From an uncultured Lachnospiraceae bacterium (GTDB taxonomy: Bacteria; Bacillota; Clostridia; Lachnospirales; Lachnospiraceae), in the NCBI GenBank assembly GCA_910585465.1, contig CAJUEW010000013.1:32263-96262 (forward strand): a stretch of 64,000 bases of DNA, written 5' to 3'. Each line of letters opens with the position of its first letter. Positions within the stretch are counted from its first letter, which is position 1. Below are positions 1 to 8,742 of this stretch, piece by piece. The notes under the pieces are model-generated. The model saw only the letters and a list, made by a program, of their open reading frames with translations. It did no database searches and had not been told where the DNA came from. A program made the translations under genes and the position numbers.

Positions 1-2280
1 TTGGCTATAAAATGGAAAAGCAATAAAGATAAAAGTAAAGGTATGATTATCGTACTTCTGTGTGCAATACTGGCCAGTACAGTGATATGCAATGCCTACC
101 CGTATTTCAGGAACCGGGCGAGGCAGGATATAGAGGAGTATCAGAAAAATGAGGAAAAGGAAAAGAATTTATTTGATGTGGATGAGGCGTTTGAGCGTTA
201 TCTTCTTTCCTCTATTTATTATATGAACTATGAGACAACACCGGGCATGGATGCATATACGTATCTGACCCAGGGTTATGATATGAATAAATTAAGCGGT
301 GACGAACAGAAGAGCATCCGGGAGGCATCCAACCGTCTGATGAAAAACATGAGGAACCAATATACTACGATGCAGAGCATGAATAACTATTCAAGCTATG
401 CGTCAAATGTGGAAAAGGATTATGGAACAGACGAGAATCTGCATCAGGCAATGACCGGCAATGCAGAATTTGCCAGAGAATATTATCAGTCAGGGATTGT
501 TATTTCTTATGACAGCAGAGGAGTTCCAAGTATCCGGTTATCCTGGAATATGGAGCTGGATGAAAGCGAGCTTCTCGGATACCTTCAGCAGGCTTCCATG
601 AGCAGGCTGATGGAAGATAATGGTATGTACTATGAGGAGGTGACTGGGGCTTATACAGAAGAATATGCCTATGGGACGACAGAGGATACGGAAGAGACTT
701 TTTATGAGAAGGCTTTAAATAATGACGAGCTTCTGAAACAGATTCCGGTGCCGGCGATTCAGAATGCGTCCTTTGCTTTCGGAATTTATGGAGATGCCAA
801 GGGGAATGATACATGGCGGGATTACTGGGTAGAGCGTAATGCTTATATGATGAGCGGCTATGTGGTTGCCATAATCGGAATTATTATATTTATGGCTGCG
901 GCAGCGCTGGTTCTCCAGAATATTCCGGAGCTGGAGCTTAGGAAAAAACGCCTGTTCTGTCTGCCCACAGAGCTAATAGCATGTGCAGGACTTTTTGGTA
1001 TTGCACTGACCACAAACTTTTTACAGGAATATGGATTTTATACGATAGGAGGAGAGATTGTGGAGGACTGCCGGAGCATGGGCTTTGGCAATGCGGCGCC
1101 CCAGGCATCGGCTGTATTTATCTGGGTATTCTGGGTCTGCTTTGCCTTTTGCTGGTACTGGCTGACTGCATCGGTACTTCCGTATATTACACACCCAATC
1201 CGGGCTTTGAGGGAACATATGCTGTGTATTTCCGTCTGCAGGTGGGGGAAAAATCTCCTGCTTCGTATCTGGCACTGGGCGACGGATGTTGAGGTGGATG
1301 AAAAGCTGACCAGGAATATCTGGAAGGTGGTCGGGCTGAACGGTGTAATTGTGATACTTCTCTGCTGTACATGGTTTGCAGGAATCGTCGGAACAGTAGT
1401 CTATTCTATCCTTCTGTATATACTGGTTAAGAAGAAGTGCAGTCAGATTCAGGAGAATTATCAGAGTCTATTACATGTGACAAGAGACATTGGCCAGGGA
1501 GATCTGAATACACCTACAGATGAGGATATGGGATTGTTTAATCCTGTCCGGGATGAGCTTACGTCTATTCAGAATGGCTTTCGGAAGGCAGTGAATGAAG
1601 AGGTGCGCAGCCGCAATATGAAGACTGAGCTGATTACTAATGTATCCCACGATCTGAAGACACCGCTGACGGCGATTATTACCTATGTGGATCTTTTGAA
1701 AAAGGAGGGAATCACAGAGGAGGAAAGGAAGAATTATATTGATACGCTGGATAAAAAATCTCAGAGGCTGAAGGTTTTAATCGAGGATCTTTTTGAGGTC
1801 AGTAAGGCGACAACAGACAACATCACCATGAATTTTGACGAGGTGGATCTGGTCAGCCTGATAAAGCAGGTCCGTCTGGAAAATGAGGATAAGATTCAGG
1901 AGAGTATGCTGGATTTCCGCTGGAATCTGCCGGAAGAAAAGAGTATTCTGTTCCTGGACCCCCAGAGAACCTTCCGGATTATTGACAACCTGGTGCAGAA
2001 TACCCTGAAATATTCCATGCCGCATTCCCGTGTATATATTGAGCTGAAGGACATGGGAGAGGAAGTTTTTTTAAGCTTTAAAAATATGTCTGCAACAGAG
2101 ATGAATTTTTCGCCGGAGGAGATTACCGAGCGTTTTGTACGGGGAGATCTGTCCCGTAATACAGAAGGCAGCGGCCTTGGCCTTGCGATTGCTCAGAGCT
2201 TTACAGAGCTTCAGAACGGAACGTTCAAAGTAGAGACAGACGGAGATCTGTTTAAAGTGCTGATTCACTGGAAAAAATAG
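1..2280 (+). CDS. Membrane sensor histidine kinase
   Basis: Two-component sensor kinase of 759 residues in the inner membrane. A signal-anchor helix lies near residues 14-33, followed by an extracytoplasmic sensor region of about 250 residues, then several membrane helices between about 280 and 470. The cytoplasmic HisKA helix carries phospho-acceptor His550 (VSHDLKTP). The HATPase domain shows an N box around Asn663-Asn667 and a G box GSGLGLA at 723-729. The frame starts with TTG at base 1, so the ribosome binding site is outside the window and the true start could lie further upstream. The partner response regulator is probably just upstream, also outside. No ligand can be inferred from the sensor region. 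Confidence 0.85.
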   Translation: MAIKWKSNKDKSKGMIIVLLCAILASTVICNAYPYFRNRARQDIEEYQKNEEKEKNLFDVDEAFERYLLSSIYYMNYETTPGMDAYTYLTQGYDMNKLSGDEQKSIREASNRLMKNMRNQYTTMQSMNNYSSYASNVEKDYGTDENLHQAMTGNAEFAREYYQSGIVISYDSRGVPSIRLSWNMELDESELLGYLQQASMSRLMEDNGMYYEEVTGAYTEEYAYGTTEDTEETFYEKALNNDELLKQIPVPAIQNASFAFGIYGDAKGNDTWRDYWVERNAYMMSGYVVAIIGIIIFMAAAALVLQNIPELELRKKRLFCLPTELIACAGLFGIALTTNFLQEYGFYTIGGEIVEDCRSMGFGNAAPQASAVFIWVFWVCFAFCWYWLTASVLPYITHPIRALREHMLCISVCRWGKNLLLRIWHWATDVEVDEKLTRNIWKVVGLNGVIVILLCCTWFAGIVGTVVYSILLYILVKKKCSQIQENYQSLLHVTRDIGQGDLNTPTDEDMGLFNPVRDELTSIQNGFRKAVNEEVRSRNMKTELITNVSHDLKTPLTAIITYVDLLKKEGITEEERKNYIDTLDKKSQRLKVLIEDLFEVSKATTDNITMNFDEVDLVSLIKQVRLENEDKIQESMLDFRWNLPEEKSILFLDPQRTFRIIDNLVQNTLKYSMPHSRVYIELKDMGEEVFLSFKNMSATEMNFSPEEITERFVRGDLSRNTEGSGLGLAIAQSFTELQNGTFKVETDGDLFKVLIHWKK

Positions 2281-2293
2281 AAGACACAGACAT

Positions 2294-2338
2294 AAAAGCG
2301 CTGCAGAACACGAAAATATGTGTGTTGCGGCGCTTTTT
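2294..2338 (+). terminator. Intrinsic terminator after sensor kinase
   Basis: A long hairpin pairs AAAAGCGC-UGC and AACAC with GUGUU and GCGGCGCUUUU, ending in a T run, 14 bases after the kinase stop codon. Confidence 0.8.
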
Positions 2339-2339
2339 A

Positions 2340-2368
2340 TTTACCTTTCTATCTGACTGTGCTAAACT
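2340..2368 (+). promoter_or_regulatory. Candidate promoter of the NCS2 permease
   Basis: TTTACC (2340-2345) and TAAACT (2363-2368) are separated by 17 bases. It overlaps the tail of the preceding terminator. No purine-riboswitch-like structure is visible between it and the start codon. Confidence 0.45.
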
Positions 2369-2410
2369 ATAACCGGCGCGAGGCCAAAAAACACACAGGA
2401 GGGAACTATC

Positions 2411-3778
2411 ATGTTGGAAAAAGTGTTTAAACTGAGTGAAAATAACACGACTGTAAAAACAGAGATTCTTGCAGGTGTGACTACGTTTATGACGATGGCA
2501 TACATTCTTGCGGTGAATCCGAGTATCTTAAGTGCTGCGGGCATGGATCAGGGAGCTGTGTTCACGGCGACCGTACTGGCATCCTTTTTGGGAACGGTCT
2601 GTATGGCTTTGTTTGCGAATTATCCGTTTGCACTGGCTCCGGGTATGGGACTGAACGCTTATTTTGCCTATACCGTTGTACTGGGCTATGGTTATCCGTG
2701 GCAGGCGGCCCTGGCAGCCGTATTTGTGGAGGGTGTGGTTTTCATCCTTCTTTCGCTTTTCAATGTCCGCGAAGCTATCTTTAATTCTATACCGATGAAT
2801 CTTAAAAAGGCAGTGTCGGTGGGGATCGGCTTCTTTATTGCCTTTATAGGTCTTCAGAATGCGAAGATTGTAGTTGGCGGGGCGACGCTGGTGGAGCTGT
2901 TTTCCCTAAATGCAGTGGAGGGTGCGTCCATGAATGATGTGGGAATTACGGTGATCCTTGCGATTGTGGGGGTATTTATTACTTCGATACTGGTTATTAA
3001 AAGGATCAAAGGAAATATTCTGTGGGGCATTCTGATTACCTGGATTCTTGGGATTCTCTGCCAGCTTGCCGGAATCTATGTGCCGAATCCGGGACTTGGA
3101 TATTACGGGCTGCTTCCGGATTTTTCGGCAGGGCTCTCAATTCCGAGTCTGACACCGATTTTCTGTAAGCTGGATTTTACAGCCATTCCCCTTGCGGAGT
3201 TTGTGGTTATTATTTTTGCATTTCTTTTTGTGGACATGTTTGATACACTGGGAACCTTGATCGGCGTGGCCTCCAAGGCAGATATGCTGGATGAGGACGG
3301 AAGACTTCCCAATATTAAGGGCGCTCTGCTGGCAGATGCGGTTGCCACCACCGCAGGAGCAGTACTGGGCACTTCCACCACGACTACCTTTGTGGAAAGC
3401 GCGTCCGGTGTGTCCGAAGGCGGGAGAACCGGTCTGACGGCTATAACAACGGCGGTTCTGTTCGGCCTTTCTCTGCTGCTGTCTCCGGTTTTCCTTGCAA
3501 TCCCGTCCTTTGCCACGGCTCCGGCACTGATCGTGGTAGGCTTTTATATGGTCAATCAGGTGGGAGGCATTGATTTTTCTGATTACGCAGAAGGGATTCC
3601 CGCATTTATCTGTATCTCCGCAATGCCGTTTTTTTACAGCATTTCCGAAGGTATTTCCATGGGAGTCATTTCCTATGTGATACTGAATCTGGTATCCGGA
3701 AAGACAAAAGAGAAAAAAACCAGCGTGGTCATGTATGTTCTTGCGGTGCTGTTTCTGCTGAAATATTTCCTGATTTAA
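2411..3778 (+). CDS. NCS2-family purine permease (AzgA/PbuG type)
   Basis: Integral membrane nucleobase:cation symporter of 455 residues, the usual length for the AzgA/PbuG branch that imports hypoxanthine, guanine or adenine. The protein is hydrophobic throughout, with the family landmarks FMTMAYILAVNP near the N-terminus, APGMGLNAYFAY, DMFDTLGTLIGVA and TTTTFVESASGVSEGGRTG. The ATG follows an AGGAGG at 2398-2403. It is a single-gene unit between two terminators. The exact base imported cannot be decided from sequence. Confidence 0.93.
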   Translation: MLEKVFKLSENNTTVKTEILAGVTTFMTMAYILAVNPSILSAAGMDQGAVFTATVLASFLGTVCMALFANYPFALAPGMGLNAYFAYTVVLGYGYPWQAALAAVFVEGVVFILLSLFNVREAIFNSIPMNLKKAVSVGIGFFIAFIGLQNAKIVVGGATLVELFSLNAVEGASMNDVGITVILAIVGVFITSILVIKRIKGNILWGILITWILGILCQLAGIYVPNPGLGYYGLLPDFSAGLSIPSLTPIFCKLDFTAIPLAEFVVIIFAFLFVDMFDTLGTLIGVASKADMLDEDGRLPNIKGALLADAVATTAGAVLGTSTTTTFVESASGVSEGGRTGLTAITTAVLFGLSLLLSPVFLAIPSFATAPALIVVGFYMVNQVGGIDFSDYAEGIPAFICISAMPFFYSISEGISMGVISYVILNLVSGKTKEKKTSVVMYVLAVLFLLKYFLI

Positions 3779-3803
3779 CCAGTATACAGGAAGCGTTCAA
3801 TAT

Positions 3804-3849
3804 GCATCCGCGGATGTACCGATGCCGGACACATCCGCGGGTGTTTTTT
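3804..3849 (+). terminator. Intrinsic terminator after the permease
   Basis: CATCCGCGGATGT pairs with ACATCCGCGGGTG across an 11-base loop, followed by six T. The arms contain the palindrome CCGCGG, and the same CATCCGCGGG string recurs inside the recA promoter spacer at about 3911-3920. Confidence 0.85.
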
Positions 3850-3906
3850 GATGAGGCTGGTTTTAGGGCTTCAGAGGAGGTTTAATAAAAAAAGTGAAAA
3901 TTCTGC

Positions 3907-3935
3907 TTGACATCCGCGGGCAAATGAGATAGGAT
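3907..3935 (+). promoter_or_regulatory. recA promoter
   Basis: Consensus -35 TTGACA (3907-3912), 17-base spacer, -10 TAGGAT (3930-3935). The LexA box begins 13 bases beyond the -10 element, so bound LexA would cover the initially transcribed region. Confidence 0.8.
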
Positions 3936-3948
3936 AAGTATAGGAAAT

Positions 3949-3962
3949 CGAACAAAAGTTCG
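3949..3962 (+). promoter_or_regulatory. LexA (SOS) operator of recA
   Basis: CGAACAAAAGTTCG is a perfect inverted repeat (CGAAC-N4-GTTCG) that matches the Gram-positive LexA/DinR box. It sits just downstream of the recA promoter, which indicates classical SOS control of recA-recX. Confidence 0.9.
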
Positions 3963-3998
3963 TATTGTGAAATTCTAAGAATAAAAAGGAGATATTTT

Positions 3999-5075
3999 AT
4001 GGGCAAGGATGATAAAGCAGCGGCGGCAAAGAATGACAAACTGACGGCATTGGATGCCGCTTTGTCTCAGATTGAGAAGCAGTTCGGGAAGGGCTCTGTT
4101 ATGAAGCTGGGAGACACCGGACATATGCAGGTGGAGACGGTTCCGACGGGGTCTCTCAGCCTGGATATTGCACTGGGCGCAGGCGGTGTGCCGAAGGGAC
4201 GTATTGTTGAGATTTACGGGCCGGAATCCAGCGGTAAGACAACAGTTGCCTTACATATGGTGGCAGAGGTGCAGAAGCGGGGCGGCATTGCGGGATTTAT
4301 TGATGCGGAGCATGCTCTGGATCCGGTTTACGCAAAAAATATCGGTGTGGATATTGACAATCTTTATATTTCTCAGCCGGATAATGGCGAGCAGGCCCTG
4401 GAGATTACGGAGACGATGGTGCGTTCCGGGGCGGTGGACATTGTAATTGTGGATTCTGTGGCAGCCCTTGTTCCAAAGGCAGAGATTGACGGCGATATGG
4501 GGGACTCTCATGTAGGCCTTCAGGCAAGACTTATGTCCCAGGCGCTACGAAAGCTGACCTCCATTGTCAGTAAGACCAACTGTATTGTCATCTTTATTAA
4601 TCAGCTCCGCGAAAAGATTGGCGTGATGTTCGGAAATCCGGAGACTACGACAGGAGGACGCGCATTAAAATTTTATTCCTCTGTTCGTCTGGATGTGCGC
4701 CGGACTGAGGCTTTGAAGCAGGGGGGAGAGGTGATCGGCAATCATACCCGGGTAAAGGTTGTAAAAAATAAGATTGCTCCGCCGTTCAAAGAAGCGGAAT
4801 TTGACATTATGTTCGGGCAGGGCATTTCCACGGTAGGAGATATTCTGGACCTGGCGGCCAACTGCGGCGTGATTGTCAAGAGCGGCGCATGGTACGCGTA
4901 CAATGATGCCAAAATCGGGCAGGGCCGGGAAAACGCAAAGCAGTATCTCCGCGATAATCGTCAGATTTGTGAAGAAGTAGAGATGAAGGTCAGGGAACAC
5001 TATGGATTACCAGTATCAGAAGAAGCCCTTAAAGCAGCCGCCTCAGGATCCGGAGCTGCGGAGGGCGAAGCTTAA
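3999..5075 (+). CDS. recA: Recombinase RecA
   Basis: DNA strand-exchange ATPase for homologous recombination and activator of LexA self-cleavage. The 358 residues contain the Walker A loop GPESSGKT at about 74-81 (Lys80), the Walker B strand VDIVIVDSVAALVP, and the L2-region motif FINQLREKIG. The C-terminus is short and acidic (GSGAAEGEA). The start is ATG after AAGGAG. It is transcribed from an SOS-regulated promoter, and its last 74 bases overlap recX, the usual partner. Confidence 0.98.
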   Translation: MGKDDKAAAAKNDKLTALDAALSQIEKQFGKGSVMKLGDTGHMQVETVPTGSLSLDIALGAGGVPKGRIVEIYGPESSGKTTVALHMVAEVQKRGGIAGFIDAEHALDPVYAKNIGVDIDNLYISQPDNGEQALEITETMVRSGAVDIVIVDSVAALVPKAEIDGDMGDSHVGLQARLMSQALRKLTSIVSKTNCIVIFINQLREKIGVMFGNPETTTGGRALKFYSSVRLDVRRTEALKQGGEVIGNHTRVKVVKNKIAPPFKEAEFDIMFGQGISTVGDILDLAANCGVIVKSGAWYAYNDAKIGQGRENAKQYLRDNRQICEEVEMKVREHYGLPVSEEALKAAASGSGAAEGEA

Positions 5076-5520
5076 GGCGCTCCGTCTGCTGGAGCGGATG
5101 GATCGGACAGAGACACAGCTCAGGGAGAAGCTCCTTGGGGCGGAATTTGATCCGGTAATTGCGGAACAGGCAATAGACTATGTGAAAAGCTTCGGCTATC
5201 TGAATGATGAACGATATGTGCGCAACTATATAGAGTACCGGAGCAGTCAGAAAAGCCGCCGCCAGATTGAGCAGGAGCTTTTGTTCCGGAAAGGGGTTTC
5301 CAGAGAGCTGCTCCGGAAGGTGTATGAAGAGCTGGGGGATTCCGACGAGAAGGCTCTGATTCGCAGGCAGCTTGAGAAAAAGCGCTATCATCCGGAGGAA
5401 TGTGATGAAAGGCAGAAGCAGAAGCTGATGGCCTCCCTGCTTCGGAAGGGTTTTCGTATGGGAGATATCCTGTCCGTAATGAAAGAGACGCCGGAAGCCG
5501 GCCTGGAGCCGTATGACTGA
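5002..5520 (+). CDS. recX: Regulatory protein RecX
   Basis: Modulator of RecA filaments, 172 residues, mostly helical and rich in Arg/Lys/Glu, with the RecX repeats visible as LKALRLLERMDRTETQLREKL, YVKSFGYLNDERYV and KSRRQIEQELLFRKG. The best start is ATG at 5002, inside the 3' end of recA (74-base overlap). Its Shine-Dalgarno is weak (AGGTCAGGG), so translation may be coupled to recA. The next in-frame ATG would remove the first RecX repeat, so the overlap is probably real. Confidence 0.9.
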   Translation: MDYQYQKKPLKQPPQDPELRRAKLKALRLLERMDRTETQLREKLLGAEFDPVIAEQAIDYVKSFGYLNDERYVRNYIEYRSSQKSRRQIEQELLFRKGVSRELLRKVYEELGDSDEKALIRRQLEKKRYHPEECDERQKQKLMASLLRKGFRMGDILSVMKETPEAGLEPYD

Positions 5521-5557
5521 ACAATAGACAGAATGCACAAAAGAAGCTTTGCAGCAC

Positions 5558-5586
5558 TTGACATAATTGCCAAAACAGTTTAAAAT
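5558..5586 (+). promoter_or_regulatory. rny promoter
   Basis: -35 TTGACA (5558-5563), 17-base spacer, -10 TAAAAT (5581-5586), about 50 bases ahead of the rny start. Confidence 0.75.
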
Positions 5587-5620
5587 CTACTTATTGTGTT
5601 TGTACAATGAAAACTTAATA

Positions 5621-5633
5621 AGGAGGTGCTCCT
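5621..5633 (+). promoter_or_regulatory. Hairpin covering the rny Shine-Dalgarno
   Basis: AGGAG-GTG-CTCCT is a perfect 5-bp stem with a 3-base loop, and its 5' arm is the core of the rny Shine-Dalgarno. It could reduce initiation or serve as a control point. This is inference from pairing alone. Confidence 0.4.
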
Positions 5634-5637
5634 GTAT

Positions 5638-7185
5638 ATGGTTACGACTATTGTAGCTGTTTTGGTTGCCATTGTTCTGGCAGCGGCAGTTACCTGGCCT
5701 TGTGCGATTAACTACCGGAAAAGGGTAGTGGAAGAGAAGCTGGGTAATGCAGATGACAGAGCAAGAGAAATCATAGACGAGGCTTTGAAGACAGCAGAGA
5801 CGAAAAAGCGTGAAGCAATGCTGGAAGTAAAAGAAGAGTCCATGAGAACCAGAAACGAGCTTGAAAAAGAAACCAAAGAGCGCAGAGCGGAACTCCAGCG
5901 TTATGAGCGTCGCGTTTTGTCCAAGGAAGAGTCCTTAGACAAGAAAACAGAAGCTATCGAACGCCGTGAGGCAGGATTTGCAGTTCGGGAAGAACAGCTT
6001 GCAAAGAAGCATGCTGAAGTGGAAGAGCTGTCCGCAAAGCGGTTACAGGAATTGGAGAGAATCTCTGGCCTTACCTCCGAACAAGCAAAAGAATATCTTT
6101 TAAAAACAGTTGAAGACGATGTAAAGCATGAAACTGCCAAGTTGGTAAAAGAACTTGAGAGCAGAGCAAAGGAAGAAGCAAATAAGAGAGCAAAGGACTA
6201 TATTGTCACTGCTATCCAGAAATGTGCAGCCGACCATGTGGCTGAGACTACAATTTCTGTTGTTCAGCTTCCGAACGACGAGATGAAAGGACGCATTATT
6301 GGACGTGAAGGGCGTAATATCAGGACCCTTGAGACTATGACCGGTGTGGATTTGATTATTGACGATACGCCGGAAGCAGTTATTCTGTCCGGCTTTGATC
6401 CGATCCGCAGAGAGGTTGCCCGTATTGCATTGGAAAAGCTCATTGTTGATGGACGTATTCATCCGGCAAGAATTGAGGAAATGGTTGAAAAAGCCCAGAA
6501 GGAAGTGGATACCATGATCCGCGAGGAAGGAGAATCCGCAGCGCTGGAGGTTGGAGTTCACGGCATTCATCCGGAACTGGTACGTCTGCTCGGACGTATG
6601 AAATTCCGCAGCAGCTATGGCCAGAATGCGTTGAAGCATTCCATTGAGGTTGCCCATTTGTCCGGATTACTGGCAGGGGAGATTGGCGCAGATGTCCGTA
6701 TGGCTAAAAGAGCCGGACTGTTACATGACATTGGTAAATCCATAGATCATGAGATGGAAGGATCTCATATTCAGATAGGTGTGGATTTATGTAAGAAGTA
6801 TAAGGAATCAGCTACAGTGATTAACGCAGTTGAATCACATCATGGTGATGTAGAGCCTACTTCATTGATTGCCTGCATTGTACAGGCCGCAGACACGATT
6901 TCTGCGGCAAGGCCGGGCGCAAGAAGAGAGACACTGGAAACTTATACCAACAGATTAAAACAACTGGAAGATATTGCAAACTCCTTTAAGGGGGTAGAGA
7001 AATCTTTTGCTATTCAGGCAGGCAGAGAGGTTCGGGTTATGGTAGTTCCTGACCAGGTGGATGACGCAGCCATGGTATTGATGGCGCGAGATATTTCTAA
7101 ACAGATAGAGGCTGAATTGGAGTATCCTGGACAGATTAAGGTAAATGTTATTCGTGAAAGCAGGGTAACAGACTACGCAAAATAA
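5638..7185 (+). CDS. rny: Ribonuclease Y
   Basis: Membrane-anchored endoribonuclease that initiates mRNA decay. Order of parts: an N-terminal membrane helix (residues about 2-20), a long charged coiled coil (about 25-190), a KH domain with the GREGRNIR loop, and an HD phosphohydrolase domain with LLHDIGKSIDHE. ATG 5638 is chosen over an upstream in-frame GTG at 5626, because that GTG lies inside the AAGGAGGT ribosome binding site. The resulting 515-residue protein has family-typical length. It is monocistronic, with its own promoter. Confidence 0.96.
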   Translation: MVTTIVAVLVAIVLAAAVTWPCAINYRKRVVEEKLGNADDRAREIIDEALKTAETKKREAMLEVKEESMRTRNELEKETKERRAELQRYERRVLSKEESLDKKTEAIERREAGFAVREEQLAKKHAEVEELSAKRLQELERISGLTSEQAKEYLLKTVEDDVKHETAKLVKELESRAKEEANKRAKDYIVTAIQKCAADHVAETTISVVQLPNDEMKGRIIGREGRNIRTLETMTGVDLIIDDTPEAVILSGFDPIRREVARIALEKLIVDGRIHPARIEEMVEKAQKEVDTMIREEGESAALEVGVHGIHPELVRLLGRMKFRSSYGQNALKHSIEVAHLSGLLAGEIGADVRMAKRAGLLHDIGKSIDHEMEGSHIQIGVDLCKKYKESATVINAVESHHGDVEPTSLIACIVQAADTISAARPGARRETLETYTNRLKQLEDIANSFKGVEKSFAIQAGREVRVMVVPDQVDDAAMVLMARDISKQIEAELEYPGQIKVNVIRESRVTDYAK

Positions 7186-7203
7186 AACTTGAAAAGATAG
7201 CAA

Positions 7204-7236
7204 AGAGGATGTCGTGATTACGGCGTCCTTTCTTTG
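7204..7236 (+). terminator. Probable terminator after rny
   Basis: AGGATGTCG pairs with CGGCGTCCT (two G-U pairs) around a short loop, followed by TTCTTTG. The T tract is imperfect. Confidence 0.5.
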
Positions 7237-7281
7237 TGTTGAAGAAACCTTTATTTTCAGGAAAAGAAGGAGGTACATAAG

Positions 7282-8076
7282 ATGGCGAAGATTGGATTTA
7301 TCGGGATGGGCAATATGGGAACGGCAATCCTTATGGGGGCTTTGAAGAAATTTTCAAGAGAAGAGCTGATTTTCAGCGCAAAGACTCCGGAGACGAAGCG
7401 GAAAATCTATGACCGGACCGGTGTGGAATATACAGATTCCAACGCAGAATGCGCAAATCGGTGCAAATATCTGATACTGGCAGTGAAGCCTCAGTTCTAT
7501 GAGGAGGTGATTAAGGGAATACGCTATATGCTGACTCCGGAGCATGTTATCATTTCTCTGGCGCCGGGCATAACTATAGAGCAGTTAAAACGAAATCTGG
7601 GAAGTGATAAAAGGATTGTGCGGGTCATGCCCAATACTCCGGCTATGATTGGAGAGGGGATGAGCGGAATAAGCTGCAGCAAAGAGGAGCTTTCTGAGAT
7701 AGAAATTCAGACACTGGAAAAGATATTCCAGGCCTGCGGAAAGGCAGAATTTATTGATGAAAAACTGATGGATGCGGCAGTATGCGCCAGCGGAAGCTCG
7801 CCTGCCTTTGTCTATATGTTTATTGAAGCGCTGGCGGACAGTGCGGTAAGATACGGAATGCCCAGAAAGCAGGCATATGTGTTTGCGGCCCAGGCAGTCC
7901 GGGGCGCAGCCTCCATGGTTCTGGAAACCGGGGAGCATCCCGGAGCGCTGAAGGACTGTGTCTGCAGTCCTGCGGGAACAACCATTGCAGGCGTGGCAGC
8001 CCTGGAAGAGTATGGGATGCGCAATGCGGTTCTGAAGGCCTCGGAAGCAGTCTATCAAAAATGTACAAAAATGTGA
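7282..8076 (+). CDS. proC: Pyrroline-5-carboxylate reductase
   Basis: Last step of proline synthesis: NAD(P)H-dependent reduction of 1-pyrroline-5-carboxylate. The 264 residues start with the Rossmann motif GFIGMGNMGTAI and continue with AVKPQ, RVMPNTPA and the C-terminal signature region DCVCSPAGTTIAGVAALEE. The start is ATG after AAGGAGG. Cytosolic enzyme. The gene ends 43 bases before spoIIM, and a terminator-like hairpin fills that gap. Confidence 0.95.
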   Translation: MAKIGFIGMGNMGTAILMGALKKFSREELIFSAKTPETKRKIYDRTGVEYTDSNAECANRCKYLILAVKPQFYEEVIKGIRYMLTPEHVIISLAPGITIEQLKRNLGSDKRIVRVMPNTPAMIGEGMSGISCSKEELSEIEIQTLEKIFQACGKAEFIDEKLMDAAVCASGSSPAFVYMFIEALADSAVRYGMPRKQAYVFAAQAVRGAASMVLETGEHPGALKDCVCSPAGTTIAGVAALEEYGMRNAVLKASEAVYQKCTKM

Positions 8077-8083
8077 TAAACAG

Positions 8084-8119
8084 GCCTTTCTGCTCATAAA
8101 ATGAGTGGGGAGGCTTTTT
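8084..8119 (+). terminator. Terminator-like hairpin holding the spoIIM Shine-Dalgarno
   Basis: GCCTTTCTGCTCAT (8084-8097) pairs with ATGAGTGGGGAGGC (8101-8114) with several G-U pairs and one mismatch, across an AAA loop. Five T follow, and the spoIIM ATG is the next base. The spoIIM ribosome binding site GGGGAGG is the 3' arm. Confidence 0.6.
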
Positions 8120-8677
8120 ATGCGGGAAACATTAATTTATAAAAACGCAGTCCGTGCAGGAACCTATCTGATTCTGTTTTTCGGCGGGATTCTTGCAGGT
8201 GTGGCGTTTGTCCAGACACAGAAAAGTTCTTCATTTGCAGGAATATTCAGCGAGTATTTTTTAAATCAGTATGCGTCTTTGCAGATTGATTTTAAGAAGC
8301 TTTTTCGTTATGTGGGAAGCTGCCGTCTGGGGCAGTACGCGCTTCTGGTGTGCAGCGGAACCCTGACAAGCGCTCCTTTCCTGTGCGGGGGGCTGGTATT
8401 TGTTCTGGGTATGACATGGGGAACGGTTATCAGCATATCCACGCTCAGACTGGGTATGAAAGGTATGCTGATCTGCGTGGCGGGAATGATTCCACAGATT
8501 TTTTTCTATATTCCGGCATTTGGATGGATTCTCCTGTGGGTTCTGAAGAAAGGCTGCAACAGAAAAAAATATCTTTTTCTGGCGGCCGCAGGATTATTTT
8601 TCCTGTTTTTCGGAATTGTGGCGGAGGTATATTTGAATCCAAGATTTTTGCAGCAGATTCTGCGCAAAATGTCATAA
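8120..8677 (+). CDS. spoIIM: Stage II sporulation protein M
   Basis: Integral membrane protein of 185 residues with about five hydrophobic segments. In spore formers SpoIIM works with SpoIID and SpoIIP in septal peptidoglycan remodelling during engulfment. The identification rests on the hydrophobic pattern, the conserved STLRLGMKGM...GMIPQ segment, the C-terminal AEVYLNP motif, and the position directly before xerD, as in Bacillus. ATG 8120 is preferred to an upstream in-frame GTG at 8105, which lies within the ribosome binding site. Confidence 0.85.
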   Translation: MRETLIYKNAVRAGTYLILFFGGILAGVAFVQTQKSSSFAGIFSEYFLNQYASLQIDFKKLFRYVGSCRLGQYALLVCSGTLTSAPFLCGGLVFVLGMTWGTVISISTLRLGMKGMLICVAGMIPQIFFYIPAFGWILLWVLKKGCNRKKYLFLAAAGLFFLFFGIVAEVYLNPRFLQQILRKMS

Positions 8678-8683
8678 AAAATA

Positions 8684-8712
8684 TTGAAATTTCATTGGTT
8701 CTTCGATATACT
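8684..8712 (+). promoter_or_regulatory. Candidate xerD promoter
   Basis: TTGAAA (8684-8689), 17-base spacer, TATACT (8707-8712), located between spoIIM and xerD. Confidence 0.6.
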
Positions 8713-8742
8713 GAAAGCACGTCTTTTGGTTGAGGGTAGATT

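Noticed and set aside
2340..2410. Purine riboswitch before the NCS2 permease
   Set aside because: The gap is too short and lacks the three-way junction and conserved loop bases; only a promoter can be supported.
3103..3516. 137-codon minus-strand frame
   Set aside because: Shadow of the NCS2 permease gene with low-complexity composition.
5626..5628. GTG as the start of rny
   Set aside because: It lies inside the Shine-Dalgarno used by ATG 5638.
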